Source: UBA1952 sp965246905 (GTDB lineage: Bacteria; Bacteroidota; Bacteroidia; Chitinophagales; Chitinophagaceae). Taken from it: a stretch of DNA of 64,000 bases. Where the stretch lies: assembly GCA_965246905.1 (NCBI GenBank), contig CBDFFZ010000015.1:185269-249268 (forward strand), in the 5' to 3' direction. The position numbers and the translations under genes were made by a program. This document shows positions 53,337 to 62,557 of the stretch, piece by piece (position 1 is the first letter of the stretch; each line of letters starts with the position of its first letter). The notes under the pieces are model-generated. The model made no database searches. It was not told the origin of the DNA and saw nothing but the letters and a program-made list of their open reading frames with translations.

Positions 53337-53752
53337 GTTTGCTGTGGTTTTTATACCTGCAAAGATGCGGGAAATTGCGGCAGAAAAGCGTGGTTGCGCT
53401 ATTACGGATAGCGTTTATGAACCATGGGACAACGTTTTCGCTGCTCGGGGAGAGGCGTTCGCTACATGGAGCTGCCTAAGCGGCAGTGGGGACTGCAATA
53501 GCGACAGTCAGGGAGGTGTTTTCGGTGCTTCGGGAGGTCTTATCGCTGCTCCGGGAAGCAATTTCGCTACTCAGGGAGCCATTTACGACGCTCAAGATCG
53601 CGTTGTCGCTGCTCCGGGAGCTTGTTTCGCAGCATCGGGAAGAGGTATTAAGGATCCGGGTGGGGTGCAGCAGCGTAAAAGGAACGTTCGTTTTAAAACG
53701 GCATCGGAATTACATTTACAGGCACAAATCAAAAACAACTTATTTTTAAAAC
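53337..53752. other. 416-bp divergent spacer filled by array D
   Basis: Apart from about 55 bases next to the SDR start and about 90 before the DUF2911 start, the spacer is occupied by the 21-bp array D. No gene is supported, although the array leaves several frames open. Confidence 0.8.
53393..53665. repeat. 21-bp tandem array D (13 units)
   Basis: Units step by exactly 21 bases from 53393. Consensus TTTTCGCTGCTCCGGGAG; the CCGGGAG/TTCGGGAG core is the same as the core of array B read on its other strand. A plus-strand frame (53486-53749) reads as xLLREx heptads (LREVLSLLREAISLLRE). It lies between divergent promoters of the SDR and DUF2911 genes. Confidence 0.88.
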
Positions 53753-54613
53753 ATGAACAAGCTAATTACACTTGCGGGAGCCGCCCTACTTGCGCTCAGC
53801 ACATTTACGGTAAATGCCCAACAGATCAAAACACCGGCACCGAGCCCTGCGGCCACGGTAAAACAGGCGTTTGGCCTCGGAGAGATCACGATCGACTATT
53901 CGCGCCCGCTTGCCCGTGGCCGGATGATCTTCGGCAGCGTTGTACCCTATGATAGGGTATGGCGCACTGGTGCCAATGCTACTACCAAAATTACCTTCTC
54001 GGATGATGTAACCCTGGAAGGCCGGGCAGTAAAGGCAGGTACTTACGGCCTCTATACTGTACCAGGCAGAAGCAGCTGGGATATTATGCTTTACCGCGAC
54101 TTAACGCTGGCAGGCAATGTGGCCGATTATAAGGAGGCAAATGAGGTCCTGCGCTTCAGCGTATTGCCGCAGATGATGACGAGCTCTGTAAAATCTTTTA
54201 CCATCGGGCTGGATGCAGTATCGGCTACTACTGCTACGATGATGCTTATGTGGGACAAGACGATGGTGCCCATTAAAATAGGTACCGATATAGACAGCCG
54301 CGTGATGAAGAATATTGAGACGGCGATGAAGCCCGGAGATACGCGCCCGTATTTTGCAGCCGCTTCCTATTATTATGACAGCGGTAAGGATTTAGCGCAG
54401 GCGCTTGCCTGGGTAAACAAAGCCATTGAGCAGAACAATGCATTTTTCATTGTACATCTCAAAGCCAAGATCCTGATGAAGATGAAGAATTACAGCGCCG
54501 CGATCGAAGCTGCCGGCGAGTCGATGGACCTTGCAAAAGAGGCAAAGAATGATGATTATGTGCGGATGAATGCAAAGCTTATTAGCGAAGCCAAAGCGAA
54601 GCTGAGAAGCTAG
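53753..54613 (+). CDS. DUF2911 domain protein with C-terminal TPR-like helices
   Basis: A 286-aa exported protein. Signal peptide at residues 1-22 (LITLAGAALLALSTFTVNAQ). The DUF2911 beta domain covers about 28-175 (LGEITIDYSRPLARGRMIFG, VVPYDRVWRTGANATTKITF, RAVKAGTYGLYTVPG). The rest is helical and TPR-like (AASYYYDSGKDLAQALAWVN, AKILMKMKNYSAAIEAAGES). The family is common in Bacteroidota envelopes; its function is unknown. A terminator follows 19 bases after the stop. Confidence 0.88.
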   Translation: MNKLITLAGAALLALSTFTVNAQQIKTPAPSPAATVKQAFGLGEITIDYSRPLARGRMIFGSVVPYDRVWRTGANATTKITFSDDVTLEGRAVKAGTYGLYTVPGRSSWDIMLYRDLTLAGNVADYKEANEVLRFSVLPQMMTSSVKSFTIGLDAVSATTATMMLMWDKTMVPIKIGTDIDSRVMKNIETAMKPGDTRPYFAAASYYYDSGKDLAQALAWVNKAIEQNNAFFIVHLKAKILMKMKNYSAAIEAAGESMDLAKEAKNDDYVRMNAKLISEAKAKLRS

Positions 54614-54631
54614 CATTTTCTACTGTTTTCA

Positions 54632-54665
54632 GAAAGCCCGGCCTTAATATAAGCCGGGCTTTCTT
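54632..54665 (+). terminator. Terminator of the DUF2911 gene
   Basis: Stem GAAAGCCCGGC/GCCGGGCTTTC followed by TTG; the stem is strong, the T tract weak. Confidence 0.78.
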
Positions 54666-54786
54666 GTCTATTTTTCCCTGCGGGGAATTTTAAATGTGTC
54701 TTTTTGCAGGTGCTCTTACGCGCGTCAGGGCGCTGCGCTTGCTTAGTGCAGGAAGCTGTGCTTAGCTCATCAAAGATGATTGCGCC

Positions 54787-55713
54787 TCACCGCACAAATA
54801 CCTCTTTACTTAAAAAGCCTTTCAGCGTGTACCATTGCGCCCGCGCCAGATAGCGGCCCTTTATCGCGGCGCCTTTTAAAATAAATAAGAAATACAGCGC
54901 TGTCGCTGCTCCGAGCTTAGCAATATATTCGAGGCCTTTTTTGATCAGCCCCACAGTGCCGCTTTCCTTACGGATGCGGATCTTCTCTTCATTACCCGTC
55001 TTTAAAAACAGCTTGCGGAAGTTATCTTCCGTAAGGCGGTGCGCATCTATAAAATGCTCCAGCCAGGCGCCGGGGTGGTAATAAATTTCGTTGGATAGGG
55101 GTGCAATCCGGTAAAACATATACTTATCATCGCTGCGGAAGGTCAGTTCGTTATTAAAGCCCCCTGCCTTCCTGATAATATCCTTAGTATAGGTCATATT
55201 GCAGCCGGCAGGGTATTTCATGGCGGCATCAAACTTTTTGATCTCGGGGCCAAAATCTACCTTCCCTACAAAGCCGTTCAGGTACTTGCTCATCCATGCA
55301 GGCTCGCTGCCGCTTTCATACCTCGGAATTACCTTGCCGCCAACGCCGGTGGCCTGCGGATATTGCTCAAAGAAAGCCGCCATTTCCTTTATATAATCCG
55401 GCGAGAGAATTACATCATCATCTACAAAAGAAATAACCGGCGCAGCCGCTTCTGCCACGCCACGGTTGCGCGCAAAAGAGAGCCCGGGGTTTGCCTCATA
55501 GCAATAGCGCACATTGAGCCCGGGATTAGCTGCGATAAATTGTTTCGTTATAGCAGCAGTATCGTCTGTGCTTCGGTTATCTACTAAAACAAGCTCCCAA
55601 TCCTGCGCGGCGGCAGTTTGGTTACGTATGCTTTCAAAAGCCTGCGGCAAATGCTGTGCGCGGTTGTACGTGCAGATTACGAGGGATATTTTAGGATGCA
55701 GGGCAGTGTTCAT
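54787..55713 (-). CDS. Family 2 glycosyltransferase
   Basis: A 308-aa GT-A enzyme. KISLVICTYNRAQHLPQAFE starts the nucleotide-sugar domain; LVLVDNRSTDDTAAITKQFI and the DxD-type VISFVDDDVILSPDYIKEM (near residue 105) bind the donor; YPAGCNMTYTKDIIRKAGGF and LEHFIDAHRLTEDNF follow. A hydrophobic C-terminal segment (ATALYFLFILKGAAI) anchors it to the membrane. I start at 55713 (MNTALHPK) instead of 55758 because the extra N-terminus is atypical. It belongs to the surface-polysaccharide block but is transcribed away from it. Confidence 0.88.
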   Translation of the reverse strand: MNTALHPKISLVICTYNRAQHLPQAFESIRNQTAAAQDWELVLVDNRSTDDTAAITKQFIAANPGLNVRYCYEANPGLSFARNRGVAEAAAPVISFVDDDVILSPDYIKEMAAFFEQYPQATGVGGKVIPRYESGSEPAWMSKYLNGFVGKVDFGPEIKKFDAAMKYPAGCNMTYTKDIIRKAGGFNNELTFRSDDKYMFYRIAPLSNEIYYHPGAWLEHFIDAHRLTEDNFRKLFLKTGNEEKIRIRKESGTVGLIKKGLEYIAKLGAATALYFLFILKGAAIKGRYLARAQWYTLKGFLSKEVFVR

Positions 55714-55953
55714 CGCCGGTAAAAATAATTCATTGGCTGTTAGCGAAAGCGGAAACATGGGTTAGTTACACGTGTTGCACAAAGTCTTTCTGCCCGCTAC
55801 CGGTTAGCATATCTGTGCCGTTTTCCCTACTTTTATGCCCGTTGTTTTTAAGTTGAATTTACATTTTGCAGCTTCTCTTTCATGGAGCCGATGATCAGTT
55901 TAAAAACCGGCGCAATCCGGCAGCCGGCTGCCAAAAATTATATTTCCTCGATC

Positions 55954-56940
55954 ATGATCATTTCTAAAACCCCGGTGCGCGTCAGTTTTTTTGGCGGCGG
56001 AACAGACTACCCTGATTATTACAAAGAATTTGGCGGTGCCGTGCTCAGCACAAGTATCGATAAGTATATCTACGTAACGGTAAATAAGATTGCCGGTCTG
56101 CTGGATCATAAATACCGCATTGCTTACCGCAAATTAGAGCTTTGCAATCACGTAAGTGAAATTGAGCATCCTGTGGTAAGAGCTGTCATCCAATACCTGA
56201 ATATTGAGGATGGTTTAGAGGTAAATATTGTAAGCGATTTACCCGCTCGTACCGGTATTGGAAGCAGTAGCAGCTTTACAGTTGGGCTCCTGCATTCATT
56301 TTATGCAATGCTGGGCAAAATGGTGAGTAAAGAGCAACTTGCCAAAGAAGCAATACATATTGAGCAGGTAGTTTTGCAGGAGCGTGTAGGTGTACAGGAC
56401 CAATTAGCAGCAGCTTATGGCGGATTTAACCATATGGAATTCTCAGCAGGTAAATTGTTGGTAAACCCGGTGATTATTATGCCGGAACGCAAGCTCGAGT
56501 TGCAGAACAACATGATGATGTTCTATACAGGCATTAATCGGTTTGCGAGTGAGATACTAAAGGAACAGGTACAGAAAACACAAGAAAAGAAGATTCAAAC
56601 GGAGCTGAAAGACATCTACAATATGGTAGAGGAAGGGATTTCTATTGTTAATAATCCGGCAAAAAGCCTGGATGAATTCGGGCGATTGCTGCACCGAGCC
56701 TGGATGGCCAAGCGCAGTCTGTCTTCGGCTATTTCAACCGATTTTCTGGACGGCATTTATCAGCGCGCTCTGGGTGCCGGAGCACTTGGTGGAAAGCTCC
56801 TGGGTGCCGGTGGCGGCGGATTCTTTATATTTTATATACAGCAAAGTAAGCAGGCCGCATTGTTAGAAGCTTTAAAGGATTTGCACCATATCGGATTTAA
56901 CTTTGAAAACGATGGTACGCGAATCATCTATATGAACTGA
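55954..56940 (+). CDS. GHMP sugar kinase, HddA-like
   Basis: A 328-aa GHMP kinase. IISKTPVRVSFFGGGTDYPD and YYKEFGGAVLSTSIDKYIYV at the N-terminus, the ATP loop SDLPARTGIGSSSSFTVGLL near residue 95, and LGAGALGGKLLGAGGGGFFI near 285 are as in D-glycero-D-manno-heptose-7-phosphate kinase (HddA). I start at 55954 (MIISK) because family members start there; ATG 55882 would add 24 residues. It opens a plus-strand operon that also holds RfbC-like, C-methyltransferase and epimerase genes, so its sugar may feed a surface glycan. The heptose role is by similarity only. Confidence 0.82.
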   Translation: MIISKTPVRVSFFGGGTDYPDYYKEFGGAVLSTSIDKYIYVTVNKIAGLLDHKYRIAYRKLELCNHVSEIEHPVVRAVIQYLNIEDGLEVNIVSDLPARTGIGSSSSFTVGLLHSFYAMLGKMVSKEQLAKEAIHIEQVVLQERVGVQDQLAAAYGGFNHMEFSAGKLLVNPVIIMPERKLELQNNMMMFYTGINRFASEILKEQVQKTQEKKIQTELKDIYNMVEEGISIVNNPAKSLDEFGRLLHRAWMAKRSLSSAISTDFLDGIYQRALGAGALGGKLLGAGGGGFFIFYIQQSKQAALLEALKDLHHIGFNFENDGTRIIYMN

Positions 56941-56982
56941 TGATTAAGAAAGGATTAACCACGCTGCCAATAATTATAATCA

Positions 56983-57534
56983 ATGGATTTTATCAAACTT
57001 GGAATTGACGGCACTTATCTCATAAAGCCAAAAATATTGGAAGATAGCCGGGGGCATTTTTTCAGGACCTATTGTGCGGATGAATTTGAGCATGAAGGCC
57101 TCCACATCTTCTGGAAACAGGCTAATCACTCATTTACCCAGAAAAAAGGAGCTTTTCGTGGCATTCATTATCAAATTGCACCTTATGGGGAATATAAGCT
57201 TATCCGCTGCGTTTCCGGCTCTGTGCTTGATTTCGGTGTAGATCTCAGAAATAATTCACAAACCTTATTCCGGCATGTGCAGGCAGAGCTGAGCGAGGAA
57301 AATAATTTCATGATCCTCCTGCCCCCGGGTGTAGGACATGCTTTCCAAACATTGAAAGAAAACACTTCACTTACTTATCTGCATTCTCAGGTTTATAAGC
57401 CCACCCATGAAGGTGGAGTGTTGTATAACGACAAAAAAATAAATTTACCTTTACCTTTACCAGTTACCGATATCTCTGACAAGGACCGGCAATACGCTTT
57501 AATACCGGATGATTTTACTGGGATTGCATACTGA
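56983..57534 (+). CDS. rfbC: dTDP-4-dehydrorhamnose 3,5-epimerase-like protein
   Basis: A 183-aa cupin of the RmlC family. GTYLIKPKILEDSRGHFFRT, FWKQANHSFTQKKGAFRGIH and YKLIRCVSGSVLDFGVDLRN are the expected strands; the catalytic His is in FRGIHYQ and the Asp pairing with it in VLDFGVDLR. LLPPGVGHAFQTLKENTS follows. It would epimerise a dTDP-4-keto-6-deoxysugar. No rmlA, rmlB or rmlD is present in the window, so the product may be a non-rhamnose sugar with the precursor made elsewhere. 42-bp gap to the kinase. Confidence 0.85.
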   Translation: MDFIKLGIDGTYLIKPKILEDSRGHFFRTYCADEFEHEGLHIFWKQANHSFTQKKGAFRGIHYQIAPYGEYKLIRCVSGSVLDFGVDLRNNSQTLFRHVQAELSEENNFMILLPPGVGHAFQTLKENTSLTYLHSQVYKPTHEGGVLYNDKKINLPLPLPVTDISDKDRQYALIPDDFTGIAY

Positions 57535-57555
57535 TAAAAACTGAAAAGACTTTAA

Positions 57556-58782
57556 ATGAAGTGTAGATTTTGTAATTATGAAGTGAGCGTAGAGTTTATA
57601 GATCTGGTTAATTCGCCTGCATCTAATTCTTATTTATCCAGACAACAACTGAACGAACCAGAAACATATTATCCGCTGAAAGTTTATGTTTGCAGCAACT
57701 GTTTTTTGGTACAGGTAGATGAATATAAAAAATTCGACTCTATATTTGATAATAATTATGCCTACTTCTCCTCTTACTCTACCAGTTGGCTACAACATTG
57801 TAAGGATTATGTAGCAAAAGTAGTTAGCCGTTTTTCCTTAAATCAATCTTCACAGGTAGTTGAGATTGCTTCTAATGATGGTTATTTATTACAATACTTT
57901 TTACCTTTCCAGATACCTGTTTTGGGTATTGAGCCTACAAAGAATACTGCAGAAGTGGCTATTTTGAAAGGCATCCCATGTATCACCGAGTTCTTTGGCA
58001 TAGCGCTGGCGAAAGAGTTGAAAAACAAGGGCAGAAGGGCCGATCTGCTTATTGGTAACAATGTACTGGCGCATGTACCTGATATATTGGATTTTGTACA
58101 TGGCATTAAGATTCTACTGAATGATCATGGAGTAGTAACTATGGAATTTCCCAGTCTTATAGAATTGATTGAGAACAACCAGTTTGATACTATTTATCAT
58201 GAACATTTCTCATATCTATCGTTGCATTCAGCCAAAACTATTTTTAATAAGTGCGGACTGGAAATATTTGATGTAGAAAAGTTGCCAACTCACGGAGGAT
58301 CATTAAGAATTTACGCAAAGCACATAGAAAATACATTTATTGCAATCGAAAAAAGTGTTGCAGATCAGGAATCAATTGAAAATGCGCGCGGTATCGATAC
58401 AATCCGATATTATGAAGGCTTTCAGCAAAAGGCACTGAAGGTGAAGCTTGCGCTAGTGGAGCTTCTATTACAGCTTAAGAAAGATGGAAAATCCGTAGTT
58501 GCTTATGGCGCTGCCGCTAAAGGAAATACGCTGCTAAATTATTGCGGCATTAAAAATGACCTGGTAGAATTTGCGGTAGATGCTAACCCTGCCAAACAGA
58601 ACAAGTACATGCCGGCAAGCCATATTCCTATCTATGATGAAGACAGGCTCAAAGAAAAGAAACCCGATTATGTATTAATACTTCCCTGGAACCTCAAGAA
58701 TGAGATTATTGGCCAGCTCAGCTATATCAGGTCGTGGGGTGGCAAATTTATCATCCCGATCCCTGAGCTGGAAATTCTGTAG
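57556..58782 (+). CDS. NovU/TylC3-type sugar C-methyltransferase
   Basis: A 408-aa protein with the three-part layout of C-methyltransferases of deoxysugars. An N-terminal zinc-binding part (MKCRFCNYEVSVEFIDLVNS, PLKVYVCSNCFLVQVDEY) has two CxxC pairs. The SAM domain has VVEIASNDGYLLQYFLPFQI and LLIGNNVLAHVPDILDFVHG. The C-terminal Methyltransf_14 part is KSVVAYGAAAKGNTLLNYCG with DAVDANPAKQNKYMPA-like sequence. It adds a methyl group to a keto-sugar carbon. It starts 22 bases after rfbC and precedes an NAD-epimerase by 3 bases: one operon. A branched methyl sugar product is inferred. Confidence 0.85.
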   Translation: MKCRFCNYEVSVEFIDLVNSPASNSYLSRQQLNEPETYYPLKVYVCSNCFLVQVDEYKKFDSIFDNNYAYFSSYSTSWLQHCKDYVAKVVSRFSLNQSSQVVEIASNDGYLLQYFLPFQIPVLGIEPTKNTAEVAILKGIPCITEFFGIALAKELKNKGRRADLLIGNNVLAHVPDILDFVHGIKILLNDHGVVTMEFPSLIELIENNQFDTIYHEHFSYLSLHSAKTIFNKCGLEIFDVEKLPTHGGSLRIYAKHIENTFIAIEKSVADQESIENARGIDTIRYYEGFQQKALKVKLALVELLLQLKKDGKSVVAYGAAAKGNTLLNYCGIKNDLVEFAVDANPAKQNKYMPASHIPIYDEDRLKEKKPDYVLILPWNLKNEIIGQLSYIRSWGGKFIIPIPELEIL

Positions 58783-58785
58783 CTC

Positions 58786-59628
58786 ATGAAAGTTTTAGTG
58801 ACCGGCGCTACCGGTTTCATCGGCAATTATGTAATCAATGAGCTGCTAAGCAGAAATAGTTCCATTGTCGCTTCCAGCAGAAGCGTAATTAAAGCGGCCA
58901 GGGCAAGCTGGTATAATAAAGTTGCCTATGTGCCGTATGATATCGGCAGCTCCTTTAACGGCTCTTTAATGGATCACTTTGGCCATCCTGATAAACTGAT
59001 TCACCTGGCCTGGCAGGGCCTGCCAAACTATAAACAGCTTTTTCATTTTGAGAAAGAGCTGCCATTGCAATATCGCTTTTTAAAACAATTGGCGGAAGAG
59101 GGCTTACGGGATATTACAGTGACCGGTACCTGCTTTGAATATGGCATGCAAGAGGGCAAGTTGAGCGAAGAAATGAGCACCATACCAGCCAACCCATATG
59201 CGTTTGCAAAAGATACCCTCCGTAAGCAATTGAAATTTTTAAACGAAGAATTGAATTTTAACCTAAAATGGTTAAGATTATTTTATATGTACGGTACCGG
59301 GCAGAGCCCTTCATCCGTATTATCTCAACTACAGCAAGCATTAGACGATCAATTGCCTGAATTTAACATGAGCAAAGGTGATCAGATCCGTGATTATTTG
59401 CCCGTAGAAGAAGTAGCGCGTAATATTGCCGCCGTTGCCTTGCAAAGCGATATTACCGGCATTATTAATTGCAGCAGCGGTACGCCGATTACGATCATGC
59501 AACTGGTGCAGCATTACCTTCATAAAACAAAAGCCGCCATTTCTCTGAACCCCGGCTATTATCCATATCCTGATTACGAGCCTTTTGCCTTTTGGGGTGA
59601 TCATTCAAAACTAAAAAAAATACTATAA
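58786..59628 (+). CDS. NAD-dependent epimerase/dehydratase (sugar nucleotide)
   Basis: A 280-aa extended SDR. The N-terminal MKVLVTGATGFIGNYVINEL is the GxxGxxG dinucleotide site; PDKLIHLAWQGLPNY and TVTGTCFEYGMQEG follow; the catalytic YxxxK is NPYAFAKDTLRKQL near residue 144. It would reduce, epimerise or dehydrate the keto-sugar made by the neighbouring enzymes, possibly completing the branched sugar. Three bases from the C-methyltransferase and one base from the next gene. Confidence 0.9.
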   Translation: MKVLVTGATGFIGNYVINELLSRNSSIVASSRSVIKAARASWYNKVAYVPYDIGSSFNGSLMDHFGHPDKLIHLAWQGLPNYKQLFHFEKELPLQYRFLKQLAEEGLRDITVTGTCFEYGMQEGKLSEEMSTIPANPYAFAKDTLRKQLKFLNEELNFNLKWLRLFYMYGTGQSPSSVLSQLQQALDDQLPEFNMSKGDQIRDYLPVEEVARNIAAVALQSDITGIINCSSGTPITIMQLVQHYLHKTKAAISLNPGYYPYPDYEPFAFWGDHSKLKKIL

Positions 59629-59629
59629 C

Positions 59630-60358
59630 ATGAACGCAATTGAAGAATTTAAGCAGGAATGCAAGGAACGTATTGGCACCTACGCCGGCAATAAGGAACT
59701 AAAAGAAGCGGCGCATAACTTCAACGTAGTATCAAACAACGAAAAGTATTCTTATAACTTTTCCTGGATGGGCCGCCCCATTATTCAGTATCCACAGGAT
59801 ATGATTGCTATGCAAGAGCTTATCTGGGATATAAAACCGGACCTTATTATAGAGACAGGCATAGCGCACGGCGGCTCACTTATCTATTATGCTTCTCTTA
59901 TGGAGCTGATCGGCAAAGGAGAAATTGTAGGCATTGATATTGATATTCGCGCGCATAACCGTGCTGAGATCGAGGCGCATCCTATGTTTAAGCGTATTAC
60001 CCTCTTGGAAGGCTCCTCGCTTAGCGCTGAAATTGCGGAGCAGGTAAAAAAGCTTGCGGCAGATAAACAAACAATTATGGTAAGCCTCGACAGTAATCAT
60101 ACGCATGATCATGTGCTGGAGGAGCTGAGACTCTATGCGCCTTATACTTCTATCGGCAGCTATTGTGTGGTTTTTGATACCATTGTGGAAGATATGCCAA
60201 AGGCTATGTATGACCGCCCGTGGGATGTAGGCAATAACCCCAAAACTGCTGTCTGGGAGTACCTCAGGGAGAATGATTCATTTGAGATCAATGAGGAAAT
60301 TGATAATAAGCTGCTAATCAGCGTTGCGCCGCAGGGATATTTAAAAAGGGTTAAATGA
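59630..60358 (+). CDS. CmcI-like methyltransferase/hydroxylase family protein
   Basis: A 242-aa protein of the family first named for cephalosporin hydroxylase CmcI and also including rhamnosyl O-methyltransferases. The SAM-binding region is LIIETGIAHGGSLIYYASLM near residue 68, followed by IVGIDIDIRAHNRAEIEAHP and TIMVSLDSNHTHDHVLEELR. In polysaccharide loci such proteins most likely methylate a sugar hydroxyl. It starts one base after the epimerase stop, and its own stop overlaps the next gene (ATGA at 60355). Confidence 0.82.
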   Translation: MNAIEEFKQECKERIGTYAGNKELKEAAHNFNVVSNNEKYSYNFSWMGRPIIQYPQDMIAMQELIWDIKPDLIIETGIAHGGSLIYYASLMELIGKGEIVGIDIDIRAHNRAEIEAHPMFKRITLLEGSSLSAEIAEQVKKLAADKQTIMVSLDSNHTHDHVLEELRLYAPYTSIGSYCVVFDTIVEDMPKAMYDRPWDVGNNPKTAVWEYLRENDSFEINEEIDNKLLISVAPQGYLKRVK

Positions 60359-61203
60359 GCTTAGTACCTCTCGTCTCTATAGGCATTCCTACTCACAACA
60401 GGGCTCAAAGGCTGGAAAAATGCCTGTCCCGGATCATACATCAGACTTATCAAAATATAGAGATTATCATCTCTGATAACTGCTCGCCCGATCCTGCCGT
60501 ACAGCAGATTGGCGAGCGTTTTCAGCGTGCCGATAGCAGAATAAGTTACATCCGTCAGGCGGAAAATATTATGATTGAGCCCAATTTTAATTATGTGCTA
60601 AGTAAGGCAAACGGGAAATATTTTATTTGGGCTGCCGATGATGATTATTATGAGAATGATTATATAGAAAAATGCGTCCAATTTCTAGAGGAAAATGAAG
60701 CCTATGTGCATGCATGCGGCATCCCTAAATACTATATTGGCGACAAATATATTTTTGAAGAAAAACCCGTTTCCTTTGAAAATGATGGCGGTATAAGAAG
60801 ATTATTAAAATATTTGCAGGACGTAAATAAAAATGGTGTCTTTTATGGTGTTTTCAGAAAAGAAATACGCGAAAAGGTAAAGCTGAAAGCCATCGTTGCC
60901 GGTGATGTATGTTTTATGGCGCAGATGGCACAATCCGGTAAGGTAAAGATGATGGATACTACCTCTTACCATAAATCCGCAGAAGGCGGGGCAGCCAATC
61001 GTGCCGGCATCATCAGCCTTTATGGGGATAATGCTTTTAAGCGCACATTTCTGGCCACTTTTATGTCGTACACAGTAGCAAATAATTCTTTATTGGCTGA
61101 TACCATGCTGATCAAAAAGATCATCCTGAAACCGCTTTTGTTTATTATATTTTATCTGAAGCTTGTAAAGAACGCCATCAGGAAACGGCTTCAGAAAAGG
61201 TAG
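60355..61203 (+). CDS. Family 2 glycosyltransferase
   Basis: A 282-aa GT-A enzyme. PLVSIGIPTHNRAQRLEKCL opens the fold; IEIIISDNCSPDPAVQQIG and ANGKYFIWAADDDYYENDYI, whose DDD is the metal/donor site (near residue 98), follow. The C-terminus (LKPLLFIIFYLKLVKNAIRK) is a basic, hydrophobic membrane-binding helix. It overlaps the upstream gene by four bases and ends five bases from a convergent gene, so it closes the operon. Confidence 0.9.
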   Translation: MSLVPLVSIGIPTHNRAQRLEKCLSRIIHQTYQNIEIIISDNCSPDPAVQQIGERFQRADSRISYIRQAENIMIEPNFNYVLSKANGKYFIWAADDDYYENDYIEKCVQFLEENEAYVHACGIPKYYIGDKYIFEEKPVSFENDGGIRRLLKYLQDVNKNGVFYGVFRKEIREKVKLKAIVAGDVCFMAQMAQSGKVKMMDTTSYHKSAEGGAANRAGIISLYGDNAFKRTFLATFMSYTVANNSLLADTMLIKKIILKPLLFIIFYLKLVKNAIRKRLQKR

Positions 61204-61207
61204 CTAT

Positions 61208-62389
61208 TCATAGCGCCGTGCCATGTGCATCAATAAAATGAACCAAGCTGCTGTAGGCAGCAATGGATGCTCTTATCTCAGTGATATAGTTTGTATTCAT
61301 GACAATAATAAGGCAATAAGCTCCTGCTATCGAGGTCAGTATATCCGGGTTCAGAATCTGATGTGCAGATAACGGTGCATATTTGTCCTGTTTTTCCGTA
61401 TTTATGTCAATACAGTAATCGATGAGCCGCCTGTCTTTATCTATGATGTTGGTAAAGATGACCCCTTTTGTTGCCATGCCCCACACAATCGTTTTATAGC
61501 CACGCTGTTTATATTGCAGTATATGATCCCTTACCTCGGTACGGGCATCACTAATTGAATCTACAAATTCCTGTATATCCTGTTTTTCTATTGAGGGGAA
61601 TTGTAACTGCCGCATCTGAGTACCCGAAGCATTAAAAACTCCCTCAACCCACAGATATTGATCGCCAAAACTCTTTGTTATGGTGTGCAGCACCGAACGG
61701 CTCCTGTCAAACATGGCAGCTATAGATTTTTGCGAGAAGTAATTGCAGTGCTCATAGCAGATATCCCAAAAAGTCTTATTGGCTACAATCCATGTAAAAT
61801 CCGGTACCTCAATAAAAAAAGGAACGTCCGGATAGGTACTGATCGGCTCACGGATGATCTCCAGAAAATCTTTTGGAAATTCTATATGCTCAAATACATG
61901 CCTTGATAAGATCAACGCTGGCGCAGCCGTTACATGTTCTGCCTTGAAAAAATCCCGTATAAATGTCAGATTATCCATGGGCTGAAGATCCCCTTCATAA
62001 CTTGGATCGATGCCTATACCTTTTAAAGCCGGGTATTCAGCACAGAGCATCTTAAGGAAGGTGCCCTTCCCACACCCGATATCATAGACAATACCATCGT
62101 TAAGCTCATACTTTTCAAAGAGGTACCTACAAATGGTGCGATAGTAGCTGGTAAATAATTTCGATGGCACTGCATTATCGTACTTCTCATCATACACGAT
62201 CACTTTTTCATCAAAATCCGCATTAAAGCTAAAATTGCAATTGCTGCAATGAGAAAGATTTACAGTGCCTCTTACTGCATTAATAGCCTCATCGCGGGTA
62301 CCATAAACCCTGTTTTGCAATGTTGGTACTTCGGTGCTGAATAAATATTGAATATCCGCGCTCCGGCAAATCGGGCAATAGTGTTTCAT
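61208..62389 (-). CDS. Second NovU-type C-methyltransferase-like protein
   Basis: A 393-aa protein from the ATG at 62389 (a longer frame to 62443 exists but lacks the family start). CPICRSADIQYLF and LSHCSNCNFSFNAD give zinc-binding CxxC pairs; GIVYDIGCGKGTFLKMLCA is the SAM motif; the C-terminal KTIVWGMATKGVIFTNIID with YCIDINTEKQDKYAPLSAHQ matches Methyltransf_14 as in the gene at 57556. The two share layout but differ clearly in sequence. Convergent with the operon, so it may be expressed separately. Confidence 0.82.
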   Translation of the reverse strand: MKHYCPICRSADIQYLFSTEVPTLQNRVYGTRDEAINAVRGTVNLSHCSNCNFSFNADFDEKVIVYDEKYDNAVPSKLFTSYYRTICRYLFEKYELNDGIVYDIGCGKGTFLKMLCAEYPALKGIGIDPSYEGDLQPMDNLTFIRDFFKAEHVTAAPALILSRHVFEHIEFPKDFLEIIREPISTYPDVPFFIEVPDFTWIVANKTFWDICYEHCNYFSQKSIAAMFDRSRSVLHTITKSFGDQYLWVEGVFNASGTQMRQLQFPSIEKQDIQEFVDSISDARTEVRDHILQYKQRGYKTIVWGMATKGVIFTNIIDKDRRLIDYCIDINTEKQDKYAPLSAHQILNPDILTSIAGAYCLIIVMNTNYITEIRASIAAYSSLVHFIDAHGTAL

Positions 62390-62557
62390 AAATAAATAGA
62401 GCTTGCCGACAAATATAAGTTGGGCAATTCTATCAGGGAACAAATATTACCTGCCGGCTTCTTTGCCAGCCCTATCATCAAATAATTTTGCTACGATTCC
62501 GGGTATTAGTATTGGAACAAGCAAAAACCGTGTTATATTGCAGCAAAAAATTTTTTC

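Noticed and set aside
53486..53749. 87-codon LRE-heptad protein on array D
   Set aside because: Same reasoning; another long frame (53335-53952) also runs through the array and into DUF2911 in the wrong frame.
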